From Coptis chinensis (lineage: Eukaryota; Streptophyta; Magnoliopsida; Ranunculales; Ranunculaceae), in the NCBI GenBank assembly GCA_015680905.1, contig CM027378.1, forward strand, positions 102,073,501 to 102,137,500: a DNA stretch of 64,000 nt, written 5' to 3'. The notes below the pieces were generated by a model. That model was not told the origin of the DNA, made no database searches, and worked only from the letters and a program-made list of their open reading frames with translations. Positions 23,746 through 36,945 of this stretch are shown here, piece by piece (the stretch's first letter is position 1; every line of letters starts with the position of its first letter). The position numbers and the translations under genes are program-made.

Positions 23746-24262
23746 TGGAAAAAAGTGTGAGTTCAAGTTGAGTTCTACTCAGTTTCTTTGTTTGGGTGTT
23801 CAAATTTGGGCCCAGGCCTTTGTCTACATTCTTATTACATTTTCAAGGCCCGCTAGTTTTCCTAAAGCCCATAATCACTAAAGTAAGTTTTCATTATGGG
23901 CTTATGGGGGTAGACAAATAGGGGTGGAACTCAGGCAGGTTGGGTCGGGTTGAGGCCTAACCTCGAAGTTTCAAATACTTTAACCCCTAGCCCATAACCA
24001 AACCCTAGTTAGACTTTAAATTTTTAGCCCAAATTCAAGCCCAACCAAAATATGTCAACCCAAGCCCAATTCGGATTGGTCAATTGTAAACTTTTTTGGA
24101 AATTAAGAAATAAATAATATCGAAATTGCAATCTTCTAACAATATCAAAGATATTTGATTATTTGAAAGGAAACTAATATGATTGATTCCATTACTATCT
24201 ATAAAATGGATATTCGCAACCTAATTTTTGATAAAAATAGAAGGAATGGCAAATATACTACA
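23746..24262. other. intergenic segment with GGGTTGAGGC-type repeat remnant
   Basis: Non-coding. The part at about 23930-24060 ('taggggtggaactcaggcag', 'caagcccaac') resembles the end of common plant hAT-type MITEs, but the other end was not fixed. Confidence 0.3.
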
Positions 24263-24676
24263 CTAGCTTGTAGGCCCGTGCATACGCACTAGTTTTTTGA
24301 AAACATTTAGATTTTTTTTAGAAAATTGAGACTATCGTTTTAGTCGCTAACCTATTTTAATTTCCTAACAAATTATTTTAATCAAGTCTTAAAAACCCGT
24401 TTTAATTTCTTAACAAATTGTTTTAATTATATTTTAAAACTCCGTGTTTTTTAATTGGGAGAGGGATACCATTTTAATTTGGAAATAAAAAGTTTTTATG
24501 ATACTATTTGAGTTTTGGTTTTAAAAAGAAAAGAGATTCCCGTTCGAAATTGGATTCTAAAAAGAAAAGAGTTTTCCGTTTTAAATTAACTTAAGTTGAT
24601 GACGTGAAATTTTAATAGAGCTCGAAAAATATCCCTTGTAAGAGCTTTAATATTAAGATATAGATATAAATGTAGA
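24263..24676 (-). mobile_element. short solitary Helitron (414 bp)
   Basis: CTAG at 24263 is preceded by A. The hairpin word 'gcccgtgcatacgcac' follows, and the same body words as the stacked units. On the minus strand the 5' end reads TCTACATTTATATC, then 'tatatcttaatattaaagc'. It keeps the outer ~20-30 bp that units 1-3 lack. An alternative 5' edge is at 24682. Confidence 0.65.
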
Positions 24677-24983
24677 TATAGATTTTGAAAACGTCAAATA
24701 TATACATCCGATATAACCGATTAAATCACCAATTAATCGGGCATATTGCTCGATTAGTTTCGAAAACCGATTTTAACTGCTTAGTGCCGTAGTGTACACT
24801 TTAAGATGGGTGAATTAGAATTTGAAAACCAATCCATTAATTGTGGGCATCTAATCTAATCCAAGTATCCAACACAAACAATCCCTCCGGTATCCCAAAT
24901 CTCTGGAATTTCAGATATTAACTCTAAACAAAAGACGGGCCCACAAATAGAAAATAGAAAACCATTGGATGGATCTCACTTGC

Positions 24984-25024
24984 GACGTGTCCTTTTATTT
25001 TTCCCCTCACTCTCTCTCTCTCTC
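24984..25024 (+). promoter_or_regulatory. MTN core promoter elements: ACGTG word and pyrimidine patch
   Basis: A GACGTGTCC word (ACGT core) is followed by a pyrimidine-rich run (ccttttatttttcccc, then CT repeats) about 80-110 bp before the start codon. Such Y-patches mark many TATA-less plant promoters. The leader after it is purine-rich. Assignment is by position only. Confidence 0.4.
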
Positions 25025-25103
25025 GAGTGTTTTTTGGTGACGTTGAACTCGATTCAACACTTCGTCTCTAAGAAAAGTAGAGAGAGAGAAGAAGAAAAAG
25101 GAC

Positions 25104-25400
25104 ATGGCTCCTCACGGCGAAACCAGTAGTGACCATGGAGTTATTGAAGCTGAAAAAATACCTATTAAAACTATCGTTATCATCATCGGTACTATTTTTT
25201 TTTTTTTTTTTTAGTTACTATACTATTATTATTTTGTATTATTATTAACTGAATATATTTTGTTCTGGTAGCTATGCAAACTGAAGCACTTCCGCTCGTA
25301 ACCAAATTCCAGTTATCAGAAGACATCGATTCAGTGTCAGTTATTTTTTTCTTTTCGCTATCAATAATTTATCGATTAAAAATATGACGTATTAAAGTTG

Positions 25401-25436
<36 letters not shown>

Positions 25437-28400
25437 TGTTTTGTTCAGGTTTCCAAAAGGAGTCCCATGGGTTAGATATCATGGTATTTACAAGGATTTG
25501 AATATTAATATTATCTGGCCTGGAAAAGACGGTGTTTTAGGTATGTCCTTTCGCCTGCTTTTATTTCTTTTCCTTTGTTCAATCCACAACTGCCGTGGCT
25601 CCTTGGGTGAGGACTAGTAAATAATAAGAATGCAGGATGCAACAATATGTATCAGACATAGTTTACTATATTTTTAATGTCTGGTTATCTCTGAAATCAT
25701 CCCCCAGGGGTTGATAGTGTGGGCACAGTTTCAGCATCACTTGTCACATATGCTTCTATCCAAGCATTACAGCCAGATCTTATCATAAATGCAGGGACTT
25801 CTGGTGGCTTTAAGGTATTCTTGAATTGCTATCTCCCCCTTCCCCTCTTTTGTTAGGATTCGAATGCCATCTCTGAGGATTGTTTTGTTTCTTTCTCCTT
25901 TCTCCTACACCACGTCTTAGACATTTGCTGTACTTATTTCTTTAAGATGATAAAATTGTCAATGTGGTCATCATTGCAGTTAGGTCTGTAAATACTCTCC
26001 TTTCACTGTCCATTACTTTCAACCCATACATGCACCAAAAACCTTCAACTTTTTTTAATCTTACTTTATAATACCTCGCTCCTGTCTTCTGTAGATAGGG
26101 GAGTACATGTTAATCTATTAAACTTCTAATATCCAAGTATCATATTTTGAACTGAACCAGTGCCATCAATTTCTCGAAGCGTGTGGATGTATGGTAGTTT
26201 AATCTCTCTAGTTTTTGAATAGTCTGGTTTGGGATTTTGGGATATACAATGTCTGTGTATCATGTTGTAACTACTAAGTATTAACAATTGCGTTGTTAGT
26301 GAAATGGTGGAAAAATGAACTCATTAATTACTGAATGTTCAGGCAAAAGGAGCCTGCATTGGAGATGTATTCCTAGTCTCTGGTGTTGCTTTTCATGATA
26401 GAAGGATCCCTATACCAGTAAGTGTCCTCTTTTATTTTTGGCGTTGTCTGTAAAATATTCAATATTTATACTTGCCTATTATTTAACTACCGGTACACTG
26501 ATTTGTTAATGTACCTTTATGAACGTGGGGGCCTTTCTAAAATTGTATTTGTAAGTAGTAAGCGCCTTTTGTTATAAAGTGTGGGGGAAAGGTCAAGTAC
26601 AGTTGGAAGCTTCAATCAGTTAAAAACATACTATTAAAACAACCCAAATCCTAGGGTTTGTACATCTCAATCAGAGAAATCGCTTTAAAGAACAGTTGAT
26701 AGAAGCAAGTATACTATATGGACTAATATCATCAACACTTGTCATCATTTGCATACAAGCTGAGACAACATGTTTTATTCGAAACTTGCATTGAAGAAAT
26801 AATTGAAATCTTCCAAGAGAAAAGATGACAGATCACACAATTCTTTCCATGTCTACCTGCACATTAGCGTCCCAACATATTTTCTCCAACAATATAATGT
26901 GCCCAAGGTTCTTAGGAAATTCTTATAAAGATATTTAAGTTATGTCATTTTTGTCTTCTACAGGTTTTTGATCAGTATGGTATCTGTGGAAAGGAGACCC
27001 TTTCAACACCTAATTTGTTGAAGGAAGTTAACCTGAAGGTAAGTGTTGTGTCTGCGATTTACTAAGACAGTTATCCAGTCCTTTGCCCCTTTTCTCTTTT
27101 TCTGTTCTCCTGGGAATTTTGTTGAAGATAGGAAAGAGGAGGAGACCATGACTGTTATTTTGCAAAAATCAAGCTTAGGTTTGGAAGAATCCTACCAGAT
27201 TCTATTGATAATTAAGTTCTAGTGTCAGAGGCATCATCACCAAGTGCCTGAGATTCTGTAAAGTAAAAAAATATGGAACTCCTTTTATAATTGCGCATAT
27301 TTGCTAGCATATAATCTGCTTGTCTGCCTGTCTTAACGTGCTGTGAGGATTGATTCTTTCGAGCTGCTAAATGGTTTACTTGGATTGTTCTGATTTGCCA
27401 ATTCTAGTCTCTGAGCTTTTGTTAGAATTATAACATATAATATGGATCTGTGATAATATTCTGCACAAAAGTCCATGTGCACCAAGTATCCATATGGAAA
27501 AACTCCACCATAACCTACAATGTTAGGTTTGAGAGAACCATCTGAGTTGACCCCCTCTTGTGTGGCTGTATTGTATGTTGGATGGGGATGTGTCTTTACT
27601 GCACCAAAGTGTTTGTGACCCTAACTTTGATAGGGAAAGGCCGTTATAGGAGAATTTTTGAACCGGGATTTTACTACAGCAATCCTGATCATTTCATAGT
27701 CTTACTTGAGTCCTATGATATTCTATGATCTGTCATCATCAACTTCAGTAGACTGTGGTCCGTGTAATGAATTTGCATTTACTTTTTGTTCAAAACTGAG
27801 GTGCTCAGCTCATGGCAAGTGATTCTCCAAAAGGAGGCACCACATGTATATGCATGAAAATCATAAGAATCATCTTTCTTCAACCAAGTCTCTTGGTAAA
27901 CGCAAAGGAGAGTACGAAGTTGGATGTTGGATGTGGTGTGGTCAAAGTGGCATGCCACACATACACAAGCATAACCATAATTCGAAAATGTGGTGTACTT
28001 CGTCATATGCAATTTATTACATTGAGTGGATAATAAGATTCATATCGATAGTGCATTGGAAACCCATTGTTCAGTTTTTTTTTTTTTTTTTTTTTTTGCT
28101 TGGTGACTTTGAGGTGATCACATCATCTTGCATTAAAAGTATTTGGGAGCTCAGTGGATTTTTGTGTGCATTTTGCAGGTTGGAAAGTTGTCTACTGGAG
28201 ATTCTCTTGATATGTCCCCCCAAGATGAAGCAGCAATCATTGCAAACGATGCAACTGTCAAAGATATGGAGGTACTATTATTATTTTCACCCCCATATGG
28301 CTTTATTGCCATGTAAAATTTACTGCAGAAAATTGATGCATCTACCGCGGACTGATCTTATTTATTCGATGGAATGTTAATAAAGCAAGAGATGTTAAAT

Positions 28401-28992
28401 ATCAATTGTTTTAAGTTGTCTTATTTCCATACATGTGACAGTTCTGCTCTATATTCAGTTTGAAATGGTAGCAAGACAGTCTTGGGCCATTGTACCTCCC
28501 ATAAACACTGCAGTACTGCCACAAAATCTGATTCATCTGAAATGGAACATCTTACTGTTTTCCTTGATCATTTTACTTGCCCAACCCATTGATTAATGAA
28601 CCACATGCTCATGTCTGAATCCACACAAGATGGGGAAGAATGTTTAGCTGTAATACTTTCTATGTATATGCAGATATGCCTGTGTTTAGCATGCAAATTA
28701 TTTTTTGTGGTGATGATTCAAGGTGTAATGCGTGTTTGTTATGGTGTTATGGTTAGTTGATGATCAAGTTTAATGTTGCCGTTGATTGTCTTAGGGAGCA
28801 GCTGTAGCCTATGTAGCAGATCTCTTGTCTGTGCCAGCAATATTTATAAAAGCTATTACCGATATTGTCGATGGTGATAAACCAACCGCAGAAGAATTCC
28901 TACAGAATTTAGTAGCTGTAACTGCTGCACTTGATCAATCCGTCACCGAAGTTGTAGATTTCGTAAGCGGAAAGTGTATTTCTGAACTCTGA
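25104..28992 (+). CDS. MTN1: 5'-methylthioadenosine nucleosidase (MTN), eight exons, 262 aa
   Basis: It hydrolyses 5'-methylthioadenosine to methylthioribose and adenine in the Yang (methionine salvage) cycle, which feeds ethylene, polyamine and nicotianamine synthesis. Exons: 25104-25188, 25272-25335, 25449-25540, 25708-25814, 26343-26417, 26964-27038, 28179-28271 and 28795-28992; phases agree throughout. Family marks seen: AMQTEALP near residue 29 (catalytic acid region), LIINAGTSGGF (purine pocket), VKDMEGAAVAYV (Met-Glu ribose-binding pair) and AITDIVDG (catalytic Asp). Length matches plant MTNs of about 260-270 aa. No transit or signal peptide is seen, so it is cytosolic. Intron 2 has a TAA microsatellite and intron 6 is 1.1 kb. 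The gene appears intact. MTN1 versus MTN2 cannot be decided here. Confidence 0.95.
25402..25436. repeat. (TAA)n microsatellite in MTN intron 2
   Basis: About eleven TAA/ATA repeats lie just before the acceptor of exon 3 (25449). A length change here would alter the distance to the splice site. Confidence 0.9.
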
Positions 28993-29854
28993 GGTATATG
29001 ATTTATCATCCTCTAAGCGTTATTTTGATAAGATATATGACGAAACTTAGGCTTATGACCTTCGTTCAGTACGGCTAGCTTGATCTTCGCATCTTGTAAA
29101 CAATGAGGCCAGTTTAAATGGAAGGTCACCAAGTGAAATGGAGAGACTGCCTTATTAAGTCATTGATTATTTGAGATATACTCAATTTGCCTCCCTGTTT
29201 CATTAGAGCATTTGCTCTGCCCGGGGGACATATTTTTGTAAAATGCTCATTATTGTGTAGCATCGGCTATTATATTTATAAACTGGGCTATATTTGTTAT
29301 ATCATCATATTTGAGTATAAATCATGATGGTTTACTAAATTTTTCACTGTTAGAGCATCTCTAGGTGGTGGTAGTATTACCTCCAAATTTGAAGGCGAAT
29401 TTTGAAGAAATTGGACGCAAATCTGTATGTAGGGTCTATCATGCGCCATTGGTAATGTCGCACGCCAGTATCACTATCGCCCTAAAAAATTTTAAAAAAA
29501 AACCCACGCGACATTCCCGTTGTCATGCCAAATTGAAAAGTCAAAATATAAATTAACCCACACAACATTGGCAATGGCACGCAATGTTAGTAATGGTGCA
29601 GCATGCTGATCAAAGTAAAAAAAAAATGCAGTATGCTGGTCAAAGTAAAAAAAAAAATTTGGGTGACATTAGGAGAGGCGTGCGACGGTTCGAAGTGATG
29701 AGTTCACTTAATTTTCATTAGTAGTAGTTCTAAACTAATCTTTAATCTGTGTTATACTATTGATTATCTGGACTTAGATCCACGAGCCTACAAGAAAATG
29801 TAGGACAAACGGGCAAAATGGTATATATGAGCTGATGATGATGATGATATAGGT
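28993..29854. other. 3' flank of MTN with MITE-like and tandem repeats
   Basis: Non-coding. A 'gttagagcatctctagg' word at about 29350 is a typical plant MITE end, but no partner end was found. No gene was seen. Confidence 0.4.
29598..29659. repeat. 30 bp tandem duplication with A-runs
   Basis: Two units of 'gcagcatgctgatcaaag' plus an A-run lie head to tail (29598-29627 and 29628-29659), differing at two positions. Confidence 0.8.
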
Positions 29855-30055
29855 GCCGACTAGCAAAGTCGGTAAAACCTTTGGGTGATGATACCAAAGG
29901 TCTAGGGCTCGAACCCCACCAGCATCAAAGAGTAGTCCAAAGGAATTGATAGGTAAAAATCCTTAACCGTTGCAATTTTGAAATGGAATGAAGTTCCTCA
30001 CTGTTAGGGGTTTAGCGGAGGAAGTACCTGCCTGATCAAGATCTTTTCTTGTAAA
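29851..30055 (+). mobile_element. tRNA-derived SINE
   Basis: The head has an RNA polymerase III box A (TAGCAAAGTCGG, about 29863-29874) and, about 45 bp on, a box B (GGCTCGAACCC, about 29908-29918). These have the spacing of a tRNA gene, but there is no foldable tRNA cloverleaf. A non-tRNA body follows to about 30055. The 3' end and target duplication are not clear. Confidence 0.65.
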
Positions 30056-30711
30056 GTTAACAAATTTGCAGTTTAAACAAGCACAACCAGCATATAGCGC
30101 AAAGAGTTACTTTTAATGTTTTCACGATGGACATGTGCACCACACTAGCCAAAAAGAATGATTTTAACGAAAGGAAAAAGTTGGCATTTCTAGCGCACCA
30201 TAGGAGCTTATAATTTAAGATACGATATTGCATGAGATCAGAAAGTTAGCTAAGACACTTCCAGAATGGTCTCCACCACTTATGGCGTGATAGCTAGAGT
30301 ACCACACTGAGAGGTTCAAGAACCCAAACAATCAAGATCACTGACTACTCACTGAGACTGAGACACCCATTTGTGATAACAGACACCTTTGGTGTGAATG
30401 ACTAATTTTGAACTGTTTTTGAGGTATAGTATTTCTCAAAGGATGTAAATAATGTACTCTTACATAATGCTGTGTACCTGTGAGATTAATTGAATTGAGG
30501 TTATTCTTGGTTACTGCTGTTGTCACTCTGTGGCTTTAGGCCCCCTTGTTTGCTGCTTGTCTAACTTTCCATGATCTTCCACTTAAAGAAGGCTAGATAA
30601 GAATCAAGTCATATCTAATTATTGTCCGCTCCAGACACTATACGAAGCTGCACAATGAGCATCATTTTGTGTCGCAGATAAAGGAAAAATAAATGTCAAT
30701 AGTGCAATATC
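30056..30711. other. intergenic, 3' side of the next gene
   Basis: No gene or repeat was recognised. The right part probably holds the 3' UTR of the minus-strand gene whose stop codon is at 30712-30714. Confidence 0.4.
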
Positions 30712-33700
30712 TCATCTTGGTAACAACTGTTCAGTATTGCGGAATAACTGCATGTGTGATGCACCGTTGTAGTGGGACCGAATACCAACATCATCATAGC
30801 CACTGTATAAGTGATGCTGCTGCCTCTGCCCCATGGAAGATGAGGCTGGTGAGACTAGTAGATGTTGCGGTCTGGAGGGAAACTTTGTGCCTACGAAATC
30901 CATAGATTGGAGAGAGGCAGGCTGTGTGCCGTGGGATGCAGACGCCTCATCTCTCCCATTTTGCCACTTAGATACATTGGAAATGATTCCTTCAGTTCCA
31001 TACTGGAATGCCAGCTGAGTTGCCCATGTCGGATGTGGTTGCTGTTGCTTTGCTGATCCTGCATGACCCGTATGTTGAGGGCCACCGTGATATTGAGGTA
31101 CCTGCAACTGCACAACCAATTACCAATAAGACACATAGCAACAGCTTTAAATTATTTGCAAGGACTTAACCAACTATAAACTACCACGTCATAATAAGCC
31201 CTGATTCTGCATATATCTATTGCAATTTCGCAAAGAAAAAGAGCGGACCTGATGCCCTTCTGGCACTTTCAGTAGGCTGGGATGCAGAGATGAATACCAG
31301 GTATTGGGGAGAGAGAAAGGCATGGGTGATTGATTTTGGGTGATCAAGTGGAGGTTAGGGCCATGAAGTTGTACTGCAGAGTCCCCTCCTCCACGTTGAT
31401 TAGTTTTGTCGTTAAAAGCCTTAGATACAGAACCATCACCACCACCGTCGACTGACAAGGACAGGAAATCACAACTCTGCCAAGAAACATAATCCTTTAA
31501 CGACAGTTGAAGTAAGTCTATAAGGTTAAAGAGTTTTGATTGATAAAATAAAAAGTAACCTGTTTTTGCAATGAACAATTCCCAGATGTCTTAGAAGTCT
31601 GTTGGTCTTGCTGTTGCCTCTGGTCCTGTATAATTTTACCTGGCATTTCATCTGGATTCCTCATACCATCTCCTACTGGGAAAACCCCATGCATACCATT
31701 CATACTAAATGCGGAGAAAACTCTGTTTAAACCATCTACTTTAACATCATTGGTTCTTGTGATGCCAAGTCCTGGTATTTCATTTAGTTTCAACTGATAG
31801 GAAGGAACTGGCCACCTGGCCTTATTATTCTCTGTGGTTCGATAGGCTTGAATGAGATAACTTATGTACACATGGGTAGCACATCTCTTCCATGATTTCC
31901 TACTTTGACTTGATGCTGGGTGAACCTGTGAAATCAAGGCATTGAGAAAACAAGAGTCATGAAACAGGTTGAAAGCAAGTGTTCATGAAAAGTAGACAGT
32001 TTCGTCGAATAGGATAGAAAACTAATGGACTTGTAAGCTTTGCTCCGAAGTAGGAAATCCCATTTCACCTTTTCTGTCGCCAAATAATTTCCAGTTGAAC
32101 CAAGTCCAGCCATGCCAGTAGAAGACCTGAGAACTTTTACATCAGCGTCCAGAAAGAAAGTAGTGAAATTATTCTCTAAAGAGGGAAAAAATAAGAAAAA
32201 CGAAAAGATTACCGCGTCAAGAGACCGTGAACATCGCTGTTATTCATTGTTGACAATGCAGGCCATAATGCTAGATTTCCTATTATTAAGCATCCAATTA
32301 AGAAAGGATCAGAAGATTGGCAATTGGAGTTGTGGCGTGACAAAACTGCCATGTTTGGAATGCATTTAATTAATTTAGTTCAGGAAACAGCATATGTACC
32401 TTCTATATATGCACTATGCCTACTGCTTTGTTGTGCATTCTTGATGGGCTGCAAATGGTCATGCTCTGCTGCAATAAAAGTAACCTGCAAATAGATACCT
32501 TGCATCATTGTTGTTGTGAACGAAATCGCATTCCTTGGGACTTAGTGTCATTCGTTTTATATGATGGCACATACCGGATACAACCCATTTAGTTGTTTGT
32601 GTTCATGATGGTCGGATGTATGTGGTACTGACCGTGGTAATCTGGTACAGGAACAAGGATGGGAAAGATCAATGTACTAATACTACTTCGTGTTATAATA
32701 CGCTGTTATACAAAAGAAATTCATACCCAGTTCCATCACTTCCATGACACAGTTGGGATGAAACACGCAACTTTGCAGCATCACCAGATGGCATATCACA
32801 TGTATGATCACTCCTGGATGCTAGAGGAACCTTTTCGGGATTTTCTTGAGCAGTTGATAGATCCAAATCCAAGTTGAATTTCTGGCCCCCAGATACATTA
32901 CGTTGTTCCAGAACAGAAGATTTAGACAAAGAATTATGTCTAGCAGTTTCTCCAACTGATATATTTACCATTGCTGTAGACTTTGAGCCCTCCATTCTTT
33001 CAGCTACAGAATCAAACAAATCTTTCAACACCAAAACGGTACACTAAAAACAACAGTAAGTAAGCAGAGATAAGCCCCAGGAATATGAGAATAGACCTTC
33101 AGAAGTGAATGTATCCTTAACAGGCTTGTTATCAGCGAACATGCTGGCCAATGAATTCAAGGCTTCTACAACTTCCTCCTCATCTTTGGTGATTGGGCCA
33201 TTTGTAGCTTGGCTTGCTGAACAGTTTGAGCCATCTCCTACCTTCTGTGAAACAATTAAACTTTCTACTCAATTGCAGAAATAGAAACAAGATAAAATTT
33301 GCCGAATACAGTTTCTGACGACTACTAACCTTGTTCTTCTTCAATTTCTTTAAGTGAGATAATTCTGTTTCCTTCAACAAATGACAGAGCTTCTTGGAAG
33401 GTGGAGAAACAACACCACGGCTACGCTTGTTCATTGCTGCAAGAGAATCAATAGAATGCCAAATTACATTACATAAACGCTAGAAGAAAATTCCTCGAAA
33501 AAAATATACCGATAATGTTAGCATTTATTGTCACTTTATTGACATTGAAACAATACATTTATAGCCATTTCTAAAATCTAATAAGAAAAACCATTTTTCA
33601 GAGAAAATAAAATTCACATACCTGAACGTAGCTTCCGAGGAATGGAAGAATTACCAACGACATGTTGATCAATTGGCTGAAAAACAACAAAAACAAAATT

Positions 33701-34325
33701 ATTCAAAAAAAATAATAATAATAATAATACAGATATGAGTCACTCTTATCTATGTGTCTTGTTGGAATTGACTAGTGACAAACCTTTCTGTGAAGCTTAA
33801 TTCTTTTAGTACCAAAACTAGCGGAAGAAGGCGGTGGGGGCAAATCATCTTCTCCTTGAGACCCACCACCATCCATTTTTCTTGAACACACACCACTAAC
33901 TTTATCTTTCTTTGATATCTCCACAATATCAATGTCCCCACCACCATTCACAGCTACAAAATCACAACACCATAGTACAATAAGAATAAATCAAGAAAGA
34001 AACACTACTCCTAAATTTTTATCTATCTACAAACTCACTCTTATCACTTTAAAAAAAAAAAAAAAAAAAAAAACTTCCAAACAAAAATATTAATAATTAA
34101 TATAAAGTCAGACAGATGGAGACAAAGAGACAAGTTATGTTTTCTGTCTCTTTTGTCAAAAAATAAATTGAAGCAGAAAACAAAAAACATATAATTAAGG
34201 AGAGTTTAGTAATTACAATAGGAAAGTTTGTGCTTTGATGATTGCTGCTTATTTGGCGTTGAGAATGTACTAGCACTACTCTTGCAACGCTTCATTGGCT
34301 TGTCCATTTTCTTTGACAATGACAT
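30712..34325 (-). CDS. uncharacterised plant protein with EAR-like LDLDL motif, ten exons, 637 aa
   Basis: Exons in gene order: 34325-34217, 33953-33784, 33676-33622, 33436-33330, 33244-33097, 33003-32727, 32126-32069, 31925-31560, 31476-31249 and 31107-30712. All phases agree; the last exon could start six bases later. The N-terminus is lysine/serine-rich (KPMKRCKSSAS), then GTKRIKLHRK and AMNKRSRG, all basic and nuclear-localisation-like. FNLDLDLST (exon 6) contains LDLDL, an LxLxL EAR-type repression motif. Exon 8 begins with KSWKRCATHVYISYLIQ, a short motif that recalls one in TIME FOR COFFEE-type proteins, though I am not sure of homology. The C-terminal third is Gln/His-rich and low in complexity. 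No enzyme domain or membrane segment is seen. A nuclear regulatory role is inference only. Confidence 0.78.
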
Positions 34326-36811
34326 ATCTATGGAAAAATTTATACTTTTTCCTCTATTTTAAGTTATCAAATGAAAGAGTGAGAAAGCAGTTAAGATTTG
34401 TTCAATATGCATGAAGTTTTTTCCACCGTAAAAACAGCCAAAAAATGGGATTTGACAAAAGAAACGAGTTTTTTTCTTTCACTCTCTCTCTCTGTCTGAT
34501 CAGTCTACAGAAGAACAAGAAGGAGCAAATAGTAACGTTTCAGATAAAGGAAAAATTATATCAGATATATTAATAAGAAAAATCCATCTTTATAAAAAGC
34601 TTCAACAAGGCCGCAAGTTTCTAGAAAAACATAGACTATAATAAGAAGCTTATTTAGATCTTCATAAATACTTTAACAAATCACGTAAACATGAAAACCC
34701 ATCTTTCATTTGATGAACAGTAGTGTAAGAAAAAGAAGGTGAGAAGTAGGAATGAATATAGTGATTTGAGAAGAAGAGATGAGTTTCTGCGGTTTGGTTT
34801 TAGAGAGAAGAATGATGGGCTGGTGTTATTAGGAGGAAGAGAGCAGAAGAAGAAGATCTCTGTGCTAGTATTATTATTCCTTCTTTGTATATAAAAGAAA
34901 AAAAGAGGAGCTGCTTGTTCACTTCTGCTGCGAATCTAATGCATCCGAAACGCCCTTTTCTCACTGTCTTTATTGTAGGGTTTTTATCACCTGCTCCTCT
35001 TTTCTATTTTATTCTGCTACAAACTATTTGCCAAATAAGCCTTTTGGAGTTTTTTTTTTAAAAACATGTTATGGGCATGAAAGTAGTTGCTGTCCATTCA
35101 AGTGCAAGTTTTCAATGGTACCCATGTCAATCTTGTGGGCAACAAGGGTCATTGAAAATAGAAGCTCCCAATATTAAGATTCCTAAAGAAAAAGGTTGTC
35201 CTTTCAATGAGTGGTTTGAGTTTCTTTTTCATTTTTTATCCTAGAAAATAGTTTTAATATATGTACAGTTTGGATTTTGTAATATTAATAGTTAATTGCA
35301 CTTGACATATATACAAGTGGATCAGAATCTTGGTGTTACTCTATGGCCCATCTGATCTATTCTCGTCTTTATACTCCAATTGAGTACAGCGTGTCCTGGA
35401 TGTCGGGCTAGTTCCTCTAAAAACTGAATTCTAGGCTAATACACGTGGCAATACATGCAGAGTTAGATAACTAATTAACGGTGCAGATTAAGTCATAAAA
35501 TGGAATTTGTCATCTGTCTTAACGGTGATAGATAAAGGCATACTCTTCAACTGTTGTTGCAAGCTTTGCAACAGTTTGGCTGAACGTACATTTTCTACCT
35601 TCAATGGATCAATTCCTTGTGGTCTAAGGTAACAGATTTTTGTTACGATCCTTCTCTTTTTTTGGTAAAGCTATGGTTATGATCCTTCTGCACACCCATA
35701 GATGGAGTCTGGAATCTGACTTTTGGGGGGGGGGGACTACAATACACTCAAAATTGATATTTTTGGGAAAAAAAAATCAGATTGGTTCCAGGTCCTGTTT
35801 AATACAGATTGTAGGAACTAGGGAGTTGTATATCTTCATTATCTTGACATATATATGTGCCTTTTTTGTAAAACGTACTACAGTACATCTTATTCCAACT
35901 TTCCAAGTAGCCTGAAATTTTAATTGGCATTTCAAATATACCGTGGCAACTTAAGCAATACTTTACTCTAAAGACAGGGACCCGGTTTAATAGAAGGGGA
36001 TAGTGTGGTTGGTGATTTTATCTCCAAACACCAGTATCTATCCAAGACGCAGCTACTCTCAGGTTTTTTGGTTTTTTGTTTTCTTCATTTTTTATTGTGT
36101 TTACCCTTTAATTGATGACCATTACATAGTTCTTGGGATTTTGGAATTTTTAGAATTTTGAAAATCTAAAAAATTGAAATTTACAATATTTTGACCAAGG
36201 TTATATTTTGATTTCGATTAATTTTAAAATCATTAATATTTCGATTCTAAATAGTTTTTTCCGTTTTTTTTTAAACTGAAATATTCGACAGAATTCCAAC
36301 ATTCCATGGAACACTGCCTAGAGGACAGCCACATCCTTGAAACATCTAACATTAATATGTTCATTTCTAATGAATTTTTTATTATTTTGAAGATTAATCG
36401 AGTACAGCTATAAAACATAATTGCTATGGCCAATAAAAGCAACAAATTTTGACTGATTTCATTATGAAGAATGGAGTTTAAAGGTTATGGTCGTTATTAT
36501 TTTAAGTTTTAAAACAAATAATTAATTGAAGATCTTTAATTATTTAGGTGGGAATGGTATGCTGTGTAAGACAATTAGAAAATTTAATGGTTTTCTGTGA
36601 ATACGATTTGCTATTAATGTAATTTTAACAAAGAAAATGTAATTTCAATAATGGTTTTTTAGACATACTTCTCCGGCCTCCCATTTATAATTGGAAATTA
36701 GATATAACTCCTCACTCTAATTTTCTTTAGACATGTCCCCCATTTTAACACTTGATGCCGGTTAATTAGGTTTGATTCTCATTCACCGTTAGTCCATGTT
36801 TTTATTTTATT
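34326..36811. other. upstream region of the ten-exon gene and intergenic DNA
   Basis: 34326 to about 34900 is probably 5' leader and promoter of the minus-strand gene; a TATATAC word on the minus strand lies near 34886-34894. The rest to 36811 is AT-rich and non-coding. It has a run of ten G at about 35725-35735. No transposon ends were recognised. Confidence 0.4.
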
Positions 36812-36812
36812 C

Positions 36813-36847
<35 letters not shown>

Positions 36848-36848
36848 T
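36812..36848. repeat. (TAA)n microsatellite
   Basis: About twelve TAA repeats lie about 100 bp before the left end of the gypsy-type element. Confidence 0.9.
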
Positions 36849-36945
36849 AAAATTCTATGATGAAATGCCGAATATGCCCTCAATGTCCATCAAATACATG
36901 AATTAAAACTTTAAACACTCGTTGAGTGCATTCATCTGTTCATGC

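Noticed and set aside
27780..28380. Open frames of 70-178 codons in MTN intron 6 and after
   Set aside because: They overlap the intron and exon 7 in other frames, contain a T-run read as Phe, and have no family resemblance.
29863..29935. A true tRNA gene at the SINE head
   Set aside because: The anticodon arm and acceptor stem do not pair; only the promoter boxes are kept.
32112..32369. Plus-strand frame of 85 codons inside the ten-exon gene
   Set aside because: It overlaps exon 7 and an intron of the minus-strand gene and has no protein-family look.
32999..33050. Alternative exon 6 start at 33043 in the ten-exon gene
   Set aside because: It would leave a 53 nt intron and break the frame; the acceptor before 33003 restores phase with a 93 nt intron.
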